NCBI GenBank assembly: GCA_017517985.1
Contig: JAFWWX010000076.1
Coordinates: 1 to 19,182 of the forward strand
Origin: Clostridia bacterium
Lineage (GTDB): Bacteria; Bacillota_A; Clostridia; Oscillospirales; CAG-382
Reading direction: 5' to 3'
DNA: 19,182 nucleotides
Position numbers and translations under genes: made by a program. The number at the start of each line of letters is the position of its first letter. Within the stretch, counting starts at the first letter, position 1. Under the pieces are notes generated by a model that saw only the letters and a list, made by a program, of their open reading frames with translations, was not told the DNA's origin and did not search any database. Positions 1 to 8,961 of this stretch are shown here, piece after piece.

Positions 1-225
1 AGGGAGTCAGGGACTCCCTTGACCCACGAGTCTTGCCCGACTCGCAAAGCTCCTAGGGCGGGGCGATAATATTCCCAAAGGTGCGATTGCCTTGTTGCAA
101 TCGCATTAGTAATTTAGTTTTAAGTTGCAATCCCAAGACTTTGCTGTCTGTAATTTTAAACAATAAAAATTTACGCAGTAAATTTTCTCCTCAATTCCGA
201 ATTCCGAACTCCGAATTCCGAATTT
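1..225 (+). repeat. Composite intergenic repeat, copy 1 (X 3' part plus Y)
   Basis: This is the first copy of a repeat seen five times in the window. I divide the unit into module X (three hairpins, then TGCGATTGCCTTGTTGC) and module Y (an AT-rich part, a hairpin at 166-186 and a tail of tandem CCGAATT/CCGAACT heptamers). The window starts inside X: arms AGGGAGTC (1-8) and GACTCCCT (12-19) flank the 3-nt loop AGG. The GCCCGA...GGGC hairpin follows at about 38-59, and Y runs from about 106 to 225. The Y hairpin has arms AAATTTAC and GTAAATTT around GCA. A short ORF across this copy and the next looks like chance coding. Confidence 0.85.
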
Positions 226-236
226 GTCCTTCTCTC

Positions 237-345
237 TGTCAGGGGCGTTGCCTCCAACACCCCCACAAGGAAGTCAGGGACTCCCTTGACCCACAACTTT
301 GCCCGACTCGCAAAGCTCCTCGGGCGGGGATAATAATATTTTCAA
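237..345 (+). repeat. Composite intergenic repeat, copy 2 (module X only)
   Basis: A second module X follows copy 1 directly, joined by the linker TTTGTCCTTCTCTCTG. It starts with a degraded first hairpin (GTCAGGGGCGTTGCCTCCAAC) and continues through the AAGTCAGGGACTCCCTT hairpin and the GCCCGACTCGCAAAGCTCCT hairpin. It breaks off after GATAATAATATT, before the TGCGATTGCC segment. The same linker joins a Y tail to an X module near 12410-12430, so the element may have arisen as a tandem X-Y array. Confidence 0.8.
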
Positions 346-354
346 CATAATGAT

Positions 355-387
355 TAAAGGTCGTAGCGATTTGTTACGGCCTTTTTA
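355..387. terminator. Intrinsic terminator, possibly bidirectional
   Basis: The arms AAAGGTCGTA and TACGGCCTTT pair around the loop GCGATTTGT (366-374) with one G-T wobble, and T382-T386 follow. A-rich DNA on the left side would give a weaker T-tract on the minus strand. It lies upstream of dnaA and would insulate dnaA from whatever is left of the window. Its sequence resembles the terminator at 16302-16340 (both have GGYYGTARC and TACGGCC arms). Confidence 0.6.
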
Positions 388-390
388 TAG

Positions 391-666
391 CCATTTTAAG
401 CCTTTGGTTTGTAAATTTTCCTGCGTCATTTTTTGAACTTTGAAAACGACTTTTTGAGACCTGCCCATATATCGCCCTCTAAGCCCCAAATTTGCCATTT
501 CGCCAAAAATTACTACTTTATATATATTATATAATCCAAAAATAATACTTGCATTTTATCAGGTTTTGTGATATAATGTATGTTAGGTATATAATGTGCT
601 TAAAATACTCTGTATTACACATAAAATTTATCTTGTAACGCAAAGAAGCGGATAGGAGACTTATAT
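391..666 (+). promoter_or_regulatory. dnaA promoter and leader
   Basis: A near-consensus sigma-A promoter is visible: TTGCAT at 549-554, a 17-bp spacer, and TATAAT at 572-577 preceded by TG (extended -10, TGATATAAT). A second TATAAT at 590-595, with TTGTGA at 566-571, could be an overlapping alternative. The dnaA ribosome binding site AGGAG is at 654-658, 8 nt from the ATG. Between 391 and 540 I see only AT-rich non-coding DNA. I find no TTATCCACA-like DnaA box here, so neither autoregulation by DnaA nor an origin in this leader is supported. Confidence 0.65.
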
Positions 667-2265
667 ATGAACGACCATCTGAATGAACTGTGGGAGCTTA
701 TGTACGCTGAAATTCCAAAGTTCGTACCACTGCCTGAATCATCAATACGACTCTGGTTCGACAGTATACGCCTTAGGTATATGAGCGACACAAGACTTTA
801 TTTTTCCATTGACAACTACCTTAAGAAAAAATTTATCGAGGAGCATTACATAAAGGGCTTTTGCGATGCAATAAAAACCGTCGTCGGCTTTGACCCTAAG
901 CCTATTCTTATCTGCACCGAAAGGGATACCTTTGAAAATCAATTTGCAGAGCTTGTGGCGGAAAACAGCGAGGATTTGAAAAATCTGCCCTTCAGTATAG
1001 AATCCGTTCAGCACAAAGAACAGGAAGTGCCTGTAGTACCGGCTGAGGAAAGATACACACTGCCCCCCGAAAGAAGCCTTTATCCCGACAGAAACGATTC
1101 TGATATAACCACTCTCGGTACTGCGGTACACAGAGGACTTAATGTTCCAAAACGCTACAACAGTACAAGCGGTGCGGTTGAGGAATTAAAGCTTTCAGAC
1201 TACATTGACGATAGCTCTGACGGTATGCTTATGATGTCACCGTCAGCACCAAACTGTTATCCGTCATATACTTTTGAAAACTTTATTGTCGGAAACTCCA
1301 ACAAGTTTGCATATCAGTATGCACTTCAAGCATCACACTACCCGGCACAGCAGTATAATCCCCTTTATATATACGGCTCACCCGGACTTGGAAAAACCCA
1401 TCTTCTGTATGCGATTACCAACGAGATTATGCGACTTCACCCCACCTTTAATATAATCTATGTTAAGGGCGAGGATTTTACAAATGAACTTGTAGAGGCA
1501 CTCCAGAAAAAGACGCCGTTGCAGTTCAGGGAAAAATACAGAAACGCAGACGTTCTTCTTATGGACGACGTACAGTTTATCGCAGGCCGTGATTCCACAC
1601 AGGAGGAATTTTTCCACACATATAATGCCCTCTACGAAACAGGAAAGCAGATAATTATGACCTCGGATAAACCTCCGAAGGACATAAAGGAGCTTGAAGA
1701 GAGACTTCGTTCCCGTTTTGAGGGCGGTCCTATAGTAAAAATTGACCCTCCGGATATTGAGCTTCGTACGGCTATTATCAAGAAAAAGTTTGAGCTTATG
1801 AAGATTGATATTCCCAACGAGGTTGTAATGTACCTTTCGGAAAACCTCAAGGACAACATCCGTCAGATTGAGGGTGTTATCAAGAAAATGAACGCCTACT
1901 GTCTAATGTGCGGCGAAAAGATAACTCTTTCCCTTGCGGAAAAGTCTATTTCAGATATTATAACACTTACCTCAAAGATTGACGGAACAAAGATTGTAAA
2001 TTCCGCATCGGAAAAATTCGGAATACCTGCAGATTCAATCCTTGGCAAAAAGCACTCAAAGGATATTGTCTGGGCAAGACATATGTCAATATATGTTATG
2101 AGAAAGCTTACGGATATGTCCTTTAACGAAATAGGCAGATTCTTTAACAGAGACCACTCAACAATTATGGCGTCGGTTGAAAAAATCGAGAGAGAAGCAG
2201 AAATAAATCCTGCTGTCGCAAAAGAGATTCAGGACCTTATTGATATTGTGAAAATCAAGGCGTAA
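667..2265 (+). CDS. dnaA: Chromosomal replication initiator protein DnaA
   Basis: DnaA binds DnaA boxes at oriC as an ATP-dependent oligomer and opens the duplex. All four domains are visible. Domain I is about residues 1-85, a long linker (domain II) is about 86-198, and the AAA+ domain III starts at YTFENFIVGNSN (about 200). Walker A GSPGLGKTH is at 237-245 and Walker B LLMDDVQF has its aspartates at 300-301. Domain IV carries the DnaA signature RDHSTI (D496, H497). At 532 residues it is longer than the usual 440-460, mainly because of the linker. The start is set by AGGAG 8 nt upstream and by the domain I sequence LWELMYAEIP. The gene ends one base before a repeat module. Its likely targets are the boxes at 8683-8854, more than 6 kb away beyond gyrB and alaS. 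Confidence 0.97.
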   Translation: MNDHLNELWELMYAEIPKFVPLPESSIRLWFDSIRLRYMSDTRLYFSIDNYLKKKFIEEHYIKGFCDAIKTVVGFDPKPILICTERDTFENQFAELVAENSEDLKNLPFSIESVQHKEQEVPVVPAEERYTLPPERSLYPDRNDSDITTLGTAVHRGLNVPKRYNSTSGAVEELKLSDYIDDSSDGMLMMSPSAPNCYPSYTFENFIVGNSNKFAYQYALQASHYPAQQYNPLYIYGSPGLGKTHLLYAITNEIMRLHPTFNIIYVKGEDFTNELVEALQKKTPLQFREKYRNADVLLMDDVQFIAGRDSTQEEFFHTYNALYETGKQIIMTSDKPPKDIKELEERLRSRFEGGPIVKIDPPDIELRTAIIKKKFELMKIDIPNEVVMYLSENLKDNIRQIEGVIKKMNAYCLMCGEKITLSLAEKSISDIITLTSKIDGTKIVNSASEKFGIPADSILGKKHSKDIVWARHMSIYVMRKLTDMSFNEIGRFFNRDHSTIMASVEKIEREAEINPAVAKEIQDLIDIVKIKA

Positions 2266-2266
2266 T

Positions 2267-2673
2267 GTCGGGAACAGAGTCTCTGGCAATGAGTGGGACG
2301 GATTCGGAATTCGGAATTGAGGAAAAAATTTACTGCGTAAATTTTTATTGTTTGAAATTGCAGACAGCGAAATTTTAGAATTGCAATTTAATACTAATTT
2401 ACTAATGCGATTGCAACAAGGCAAATGCATTGTTGGGAATATTATTGCCTCGCCCGAGGAGCTTTGCGAGTCGGGCAAAATTGTGGGTCAAGGGAGTCTT
2501 CGACTCCCTTGCAGGGGTGTCGGGGACGGAGTCCCTGACAGAGAGAGCAACAGGGCAATCGCACTATTGGGAATATTGTTGCCCCGCCCGAGGAGCTTTG
2601 CGAGTCGGGCAAAGTCGTGGGTCAAGGGAGTCCTCGACTCCCTTGCAGGGGCGTCGGGGACGGAGTCCCTGAC
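2267..2673 (-). repeat. Composite intergenic repeat, copy 3 (X fragment, Y, X, X, inverted)
   Basis: The dnaA-remB gap is almost wholly repeat, in the opposite orientation to the other copies. A degenerate first hairpin sits at 2267-2287, one base after the dnaA stop. Y (reversed) is at about 2300-2425, and two tandem X modules are at about 2421-2539 and 2545-2673. Both X copies keep the hairpin with arms CAAGGGAGTC and GACTCCCTTG, with loops TTC (2499-2501) and CTC (2633-2635). Their first hairpin has arms GTCGGGGAC and GTCCCTGAC around GGA (2519-2539, 2653-2673). In the 8396 copy the same hairpin is GTTGGGGGC and GCCCCCAAC around GTT. ORFs across this block are in repeat DNA and are not called. 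Confidence 0.88.
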
Positions 2674-2709
2674 AAAGAAAGAGCAATCATATAAACAAGG
2701 AGTCAATAA

Positions 2710-2964
2710 ATGTATTTAACACTTGGAGGCTCCGTTGCCGTAAGAAAGAGCGATGTTATAGGCATATTCGACCTTGACACAGCTCCTGCGGAAAGCGGAA
2801 TAATGGATTTTCTAAAAGAAAACGAAAAGAACAAAAACGTAACGGTAGTGGGCGACGGAATACCCAAGGCATTTGTCGTTACGAACGACGGAAACACAAC
2901 AAAGGTATATATCACCACTATATCCGCAGCCTCTCTCCGTGGCAGAAGCCGGAACGAATTTTAA
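2710..2964 (+). CDS. remB: Extracellular matrix regulator RemB (DUF370)
   Basis: This 84-residue protein belongs to the DUF370 family, known in Bacillus subtilis as RemB/YaaB and linked to control of biofilm matrix genes. It is usually encoded between recF and gyrB. The visible signature is the N-terminal MYLTLGGSVAVRKSDVIGIF, followed by a GIPKAFVVT segment and a YITTISAASLRGR end, which match the RemB pattern. The ribosome binding site AAGGAG is at 2697-2702, 7 nt from the ATG and about 25 nt beyond the repeat block. Here remB lies between dnaA and gyrB, so its link with gyrB is kept but the one with recF is lost. Its function in this organism is inferred from the family only. Confidence 0.9.
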   Translation: MYLTLGGSVAVRKSDVIGIFDLDTAPAESGIMDFLKENEKNKNVTVVGDGIPKAFVVTNDGNTTKVYITTISAASLRGRSRNEF

Positions 2965-2983
2965 AATATTTAACCCAGTTTAA

Positions 2984-5113
<2,130 letters not shown>

Positions 5114-5157
5114 TAGGTGTGTTTTCTTCATAACAAAAACAACTTTGAAGATATACT

Positions 5158-5664
5158 ATGAAAGAATATTGTAATCGTAAAAAAATACGCCTTAATGGAT
5201 ATGATTACTCAAAAAACGGATATTATTATATAACAGTTTGCACGAAAAACAGACAACCGTTATTTTGGAAAAACATCGTAGGGGCGGATATTATCCGCCC
5301 GAATAGCTGTTCAAAGACAAAATATTTTCCGGAATTGTCAGAATACGGAAAAATAGCAGATACAGCTATAAAAGAAATTCCATTGTATTATTCAAACGTG
5401 AGAATTGATGAATATGTAATAATGCCTGATCATCTCCATATGATTTTAGAAATCTCGAACGATGAGAATGGGCGGATGATATCCGCCCCTACAACAGTAA
5501 TGACAATTGTAGGTCAAATGAAACGTTGGGTTTCTAAAAAAATAGGTTCTTCTATATGGCAAAAATCATTTTACGAACACATAATACGAAACGATACAGA
5601 TTATCAGGAAATAAAAAGTTATATAATAAATAATCCACTATACTACAGTTTTCAAAAAGAATAA
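5158..5664 (+). CDS. REP-associated tyrosine transposase (RAYT, Y1_Tnp/HUH family)
   Basis: This 168-residue protein is an IS200-like HUH single-strand nuclease of the REP-associated group. These enzymes act on hairpins of REP sequences with a metal-binding HUH motif and one catalytic tyrosine. The HUH motif is H-L-H at residues 92-94 in VIMPDHLHMIL. The N-terminal YDYSKNGYYYITVCTKNR and the C-terminal SIWQKSFYEHIIR block are typical, and a tyrosine in DYQEIKSYI is the probable catalytic one. The frame is intact and of normal length. Two REP-like palindromes lie inside the gene, encoding VGADIIRP (41-48) and GRMISAPT (105-112) from opposite orientations. The ribosome site is weak (GAAG at 5147-5150). 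It sits 44 bp after gyrB and 81 bp before alaS, consistent with an insertion between housekeeping genes. Confidence 0.85.
   Translation: MKEYCNRKKIRLNGYDYSKNGYYYITVCTKNRQPLFWKNIVGADIIRPNSCSKTKYFPELSEYGKIADTAIKEIPLYYSNVRIDEYVIMPDHLHMILEISNDENGRMISAPTTVMTIVGQMKRWVSKKIGSSIWQKSFYEHIIRNDTDYQEIKSYIINNPLYYSFQKE
5278..5300 (+). repeat. REP-like palindrome inside the transposase gene, copy a
   Basis: The sequence is GTAG followed by a perfect palindrome with arms GGGCGGATA and TATCCGCCC around one T (5282-5300). It is in frame and adds residues V41-P48 to the transposase. The same element, including the GTAG lead, occurs at 5470-5493 (inverted), 8545-8567 and 11533-11556 (inverted). Confidence 0.85.
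5470..5493 (-). repeat. REP-like palindrome inside the transposase gene, copy b
   Basis: The arms GGGCGGAT (5470-5477) and ATCCGCCC (5481-5488) surround GAT, and CTACA follows, so this is the reverse orientation of copy a. Over 23 nt its reverse complement differs from copy a at one base. The two copies form an inverted pair about 170 nt apart that encloses the HUH codons (5431-5439). It encodes G105-T112 in frame. Confidence 0.85.
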
Positions 5665-5745
5665 TAAATTAAAAATTGATTAATCAGACAAAATCATAGT
5701 GTATAAGTTATTACAGAAACAATTATCGAAAGGACACAAACCAAA

Positions 5746-8367
5746 ATGAAACGGACAGGACTTAATGACCTTAGAGAAGCATATCTCTCATTTTTTGAAA
5801 GCAAAGGACACCTCAGACTTCCGAGCTTTCCTCTCATACCCCATAACGACAAATCACTTCTTCTTATAAACTCAGGAATGGCACCGATGAAGCCCTATTT
5901 TCAGGGAACAGAAGAACCACCAAGACGCAGAGTAACCACTTGCCAGAAGTGTATAAGAACTCCCGACCTTGAAAATGTAGGTAAAACCGCAAGACACGGT
6001 ACATACTTTGAAATGCTCGGAAACTTCTCCTTTGGCGACTACTTCAAGAACGAAGCTATTCCGTGGGCTTGGGAGTTCCTTACAAAGACCCTTGAAATAC
6101 CGGAAAATCTTCTCTGGCCGTCCGTTTACGAAAAGGACGACGAGGCATATGCTCTCTGGCGTGATGTTATCGGCGTACCGGAAGAAAGAATAGTAAAGCT
6201 CGGAAAGGCTGATAACTTCTGGGAACACGGCTCAGGTCCCTGCGGTCCCTGCTCCGAAATTTACTTTGACAGAGGCGAAAAATACGGTTGCGGAAGTCCC
6301 GACTGTAAGCCCGGCTGTGAATGTGATAGATATATGGAAATCTGGAACAATGTATTTTCACAGTTTGATAACGACGGTAACGGCAACTACACAGAACTCA
6401 GCCAGAAGAATATAGATACAGGTATGGGTCTTGAAAGACTTGCTTGTGTTATGCAGGATGTTGATAACCTCTTTGAGGTTGATACCGTAAGAAAAATTCT
6501 TGATACAGTTTGCCAGTATTCCGGAAAAACATATGGTAAGGAATATCGTGACGATGTTTCAATCCGTATTATTACAGACCATATAAGAAGTACATCCTTT
6601 ATGATCTGCGACGGCGTTCTTCCCTCCAACGAAGGCAGAGGCTATGTTCTTCGTCGTCTTATCAGACGCGCTTGTAGAAATGGCAGACTTCTCGGTATTA
6701 ACAGAGCCTTCCTTGCTGACCTTTGCGAGGTAGTTATCGGTGAAAACGAGGGCGCATATCCAGAGCTTCGTGAAAAGGCTGATTACATCAAGAAAATACT
6801 TTCCATTGAAGAAGCAAACTTCGATAAGACCATTGATAAAGGACTTGAACTTCTTTCCGAAAACATCGCAAAGCTTGAAGCAGAAGGTAAAACTGAACTT
6901 GCTGGTACTGACCTCTTTAAACTCTATGATACTTATGGATTCCCTGCTGATTTGGTAATTGAAATTCTTGAAGAAAAGGGCTTTACCGCAAATACAGACG
7001 AGTTTAAGGCTTGTATGGACGAGCAGAAAAAACTTGCAAGAGAGAGAATGAGAGACAATGGTGGCTGGAAGAAAGAAAACCTCGAAATTCTCGGTAACAT
7101 TGCAAAGACAGAATTTGATTATGACAATACAAAAATAAATGCAAAGATTATCGCACTTGTTGTTGACGGTGAGCTTTGCGAGGCTGTTTCCGAGGGCGAA
7201 TTTACCGCAATACTTGATAAAACTGTATTCTACGGTGAAGGAGGCGGTCAGGTTGGTGACAGCGGTATACTTACATTTGATGGTGGATGCGCAAAGGTAG
7301 TTGACACAAAGAAAATTGACGGAAGATATATGCATATATGCAGCCTTGACAACGGAATTGTTAAGGTTGGAACAGAAGTTACTGCTGAAATTGATGTTAT
7401 AAAACGCGAAGCTATTAGAAGAAATCACTCCTCTGTACATCTTCTTCAGGCTGCACTCAGAACTGTTCTCGGTTCACATGTTGAGCAGGCAGGCTCTTAT
7501 GTAGACGAAAAGATAGCAAGATTTGACTTTAACCACTTTGAGGCTATGACCGCAGAGCAGGTAGCAAAGGTTGAAGCAATCGTAAACAGCTACATCCTTG
7601 CAGGCGCTGAAATCGAAACTGTAGAAACAGATATTGAAACAGCAAAAGCAATGGGAGCTATGGCTCTGTTCGGTGAAAAGTACGGAAATACCGTAAGAGT
7701 TGTCAAGATGGGCGAGTTTTCCACAGAACTCTGCGGAGGTACTCATATGACAAACACCGCAAAGGCAGGTCTCTTCAAGATAGTTTCCGAATCCAGCGTT
7801 GCGGCAGGTGTGAGAAGAATTGAAGCTGTAACAGGTGAAAACTTTATAAACTATGTAAACGCAGAAAAGTCTCTTATTGAAAATACAGCAAGAGCATTGA
7901 AGATTCAGAATTCCAACGAAATTTTAGCGAAAGCTGAAGCTGCAATGGCGGAAATTAAGGAACTGAAGTCAAAGATTGAGTCTATGAATACCGAAATGGC
8001 TTCTCTTAAAACAGGAAATCTTGAAGCAGGTGCAAAGGAAATCGGCGACTTTAAATTAATTTGTGCAAGACTCGACTCTATGGGTGCAAACGAGCTTCGT
8101 GCAGCAGGAGATATTCTCCGTGATAAGTATTCAAATGTAGTTGCTGTTCTTGCATCGGCATCTGAAGGTAAGGTAGCACTTGTTGCTGTCTGCGGAAAAG
8201 ACGCAGTAGCAAAGGGCGCGAATGCAGGTAAACTCATAAAGACCGCTGCAACAATCTGCGGTGGTGGCGGTGGCGGAAGACCCGACTCTGCTACAGCAGG
8301 TGGTAAGGATGCTGCAAAGATTGAAGAAGCATTTATTGCCGTTGAAAAGGAAATTTCAGGTAACTGA
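5746..8367 (+). CDS. alaS: Alanine--tRNA ligase
   Basis: AlaRS charges tRNA-Ala and edits mischarged serine and glycine. The full 873 residues are present. The class II catalytic domain starts KRTGLNDLREAYLSFFESKGH and contains RHGTYFEMLGNFSFGDYF. A cysteine-rich insert (CGSPDCKPGCEC) lies near 185-196. The editing domain has HSSVH, corresponding to the HxxxH metal motif, and ELCGGTHMTNT. The C-terminal oligomerisation (C-Ala) domain ends with a glycine-rich GGGGGGRPDSATAGG. AAAGGA lies at 5729-5734, 11 nt before the ATG. The 81-bp leader has no T-box specifier or antiterminator motif that I can see, although many Firmicute alaS genes are T-box controlled. A TTGATT at 5676-5681 is a weak -35 candidate. 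Confidence 0.97.
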   Translation: MKRTGLNDLREAYLSFFESKGHLRLPSFPLIPHNDKSLLLINSGMAPMKPYFQGTEEPPRRRVTTCQKCIRTPDLENVGKTARHGTYFEMLGNFSFGDYFKNEAIPWAWEFLTKTLEIPENLLWPSVYEKDDEAYALWRDVIGVPEERIVKLGKADNFWEHGSGPCGPCSEIYFDRGEKYGCGSPDCKPGCECDRYMEIWNNVFSQFDNDGNGNYTELSQKNIDTGMGLERLACVMQDVDNLFEVDTVRKILDTVCQYSGKTYGKEYRDDVSIRIITDHIRSTSFMICDGVLPSNEGRGYVLRRLIRRACRNGRLLGINRAFLADLCEVVIGENEGAYPELREKADYIKKILSIEEANFDKTIDKGLELLSENIAKLEAEGKTELAGTDLFKLYDTYGFPADLVIEILEEKGFTANTDEFKACMDEQKKLARERMRDNGGWKKENLEILGNIAKTEFDYDNTKINAKIIALVVDGELCEAVSEGEFTAILDKTVFYGEGGGQVGDSGILTFDGGCAKVVDTKKIDGRYMHICSLDNGIVKVGTEVTAEIDVIKREAIRRNHSSVHLLQAALRTVLGSHVEQAGSYVDEKIARFDFNHFEAMTAEQVAKVEAIVNSYILAGAEIETVETDIETAKAMGAMALFGEKYGNTVRVVKMGEFSTELCGGTHMTNTAKAGLFKIVSESSVAAGVRRIEAVTGENFINYVNAEKSLIENTARALKIQNSNEILAKAEAAMAEIKELKSKIESMNTEMASLKTGNLEAGAKEIGDFKLICARLDSMGANELRAAGDILRDKYSNVVAVLASASEGKVALVAVCGKDAVAKGANAGKLIKTAATICGGGGGGRPDSATAGGKDAAKIEEAFIAVEKEISGN

Positions 8368-8395
8368 TATATTTAATTTACTTCCAACCCTTTTT

Positions 8396-8523
8396 GTTGG
8401 GGGCGTTGCCCCCAACACCCCTACAAGGGAGTCCAGGACTCCCTTGACCCACAATTTTGCCCGACTCGCAAAGCTCCTCGGGCAGGGGGATAACATTCCC
8501 GACAGTGCGATTGCCTTGTTGTG
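8396..8523 (+). repeat. Composite intergenic repeat, copy 4 (module X)
   Basis: This copy is the cleanest example of module X. Hairpin 1 has 9-bp arms GTTGGGGGC (8396-8404) and GCCCCCAAC (8408-8416) around GTT. Hairpin 2 has arms CAAGGGAGTC (8424-8433) and GACTCCCTTG (8437-8446) around CAG. Hairpin 3 has GCCCGA (8459-8464) and TCGGGC (8478-8483), with an inner GC-AAA-GC. It begins 28 nt after the alaS stop and may double as its transcript end, although no T-tract follows. Confidence 0.85.
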
Positions 8524-8544
8524 CGTTTTTTTGTTAGCATAACC

Positions 8545-8567
8545 GTAGGGGCGGATATCATCCGCCC
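8545..8567 (+). repeat. REP-like palindrome, intergenic copy c
   Basis: GTAG is followed by arms GGGCGGAT (8549-8556) and ATCCGCCC (8560-8567) around ATC. It matches the two copies inside the transposase gene and sits between module X and a Y tail, next to the putative origin. Confidence 0.8.
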
Positions 8568-8598
8568 GATATGTAATGCCCTCTTGACTTGCTTTTTT

Positions 8599-8628
8599 TC
8601 CTCAATTCCGAATTCCGAACTCCGAATT
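8599..8628 (+). repeat. Composite repeat, Y tail fragment
   Basis: Only the end of module Y is present: TCCTCAATT followed by about three heptamers of the CCGAATT/CCGAACT type. The body of Y is missing here, and the REP at 8545 lies where it would be. Confidence 0.7.
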
Positions 8629-8682
8629 ATTCTTTATCTTTTCCCCCAACATCCCCCATCGTAGACCTCCCGTATTTTACGG

Positions 8683-8886
8683 TAACCCACAGACTTTTCC
8701 ACCTGTTCCCACAATTTCCACAAGAGGATTTTCAAAAATTTCCCACACTTCTCCACTTTTTTTTAACATACTTTTAAACAGAAAAACACATATTTTACCA
8801 CAGCGAATTTTCAAGTAGTATAAGGATCTGGAATACTTTTCCACACATTCCACCATCCCTACTACTACTATTACTATATAATATAC
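8683..8886 (+). other. oriC: Putative replication origin (oriC): DnaA-box cluster and unwinding element
   Basis: At least eight DnaA-box-like 9-mers point the same way. They are TAACCCACA (8683), TTTTCCACC (8695), GTTCCCACA (8705), ATTTCCACA (8714), TTTCCCACA (8739), TTCTCCACT (8749), TTTACCACA (8794) and TTTTCCACA (8837-8845). The last fits TTWTNCACA exactly. A weaker box CATTCCACC (8846-8854) abuts it. Then come CCCT, six DnaA-trios and AT-rich DNA. This arrangement (paired boxes, short GC step, trios, AT tract, dnaN) is that of the Bacillus subtilis unwinding region. No other part of the window has such a cluster. It lies directly upstream of dnaN, the usual place, though not next to dnaA. 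Confidence 0.85.
8856..8886 (+). other. DnaA-trio array and AT-rich unwinding element
   Basis: The top strand reads CTA-CTA-CTA-CTA-TTA-CTA at 8859-8876, giving repeated 3'-GAT/AAT-5' triplets on the bottom strand. It is preceded by TCCC and followed by TATATAATATACC. In B. subtilis such trios next to DnaA boxes load DnaA on single-stranded DNA. The TATAAT at 8877-8882 could also be a -10 for dnaN, but no good -35 is seen at the right distance. Confidence 0.8.
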
Positions 8887-8961
8887 CATTCCATACATAA
8901 AAAAAGAAAATTTTTCAAAATACATACAGCAAAAAACAACACGAAAGGAAGAACACTAAAA

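Noticed and set aside
81..350. ORF of 89 codons
   Set aside because: It lies wholly in composite repeat DNA, has no ribosome site, and similar reading frames recur in other copies by shared descent of the repeat.
507..535. Possible second unwinding element, TTACTACTTTATATATATT upstream of dnaA
   Set aside because: It resembles two trios plus AT-rich DNA, but no DnaA-box-like 9-mer lies nearby and there is no GC step.
2348..2719. ORFs of 123 and 80 codons between dnaA and remB
   Set aside because: They translate the palindromic repeat modules, have no domain likeness, and one overlaps the remB start.
5158..5664. Transposase as a broken pseudogene
   Set aside because: The frame is intact at normal length, with HUH and C-terminal motifs, despite two internal palindromes.
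5665..5745. T-box riboswitch for alaS
   Set aside because: The leader is only 81 bp, and I find neither the conserved T-box sequence nor an antiterminator/terminator pair.
6559..7440. 293-codon minus-strand ORF inside alaS
   Set aside because: It is the antisense of alaS, cysteine- and phenylalanine-rich with no domain; the alaS frame has full family motifs.
8261..8542. ORF overlapping the alaS end and the repeat
   Set aside because: Its first part is alaS in another frame and the rest is module X.
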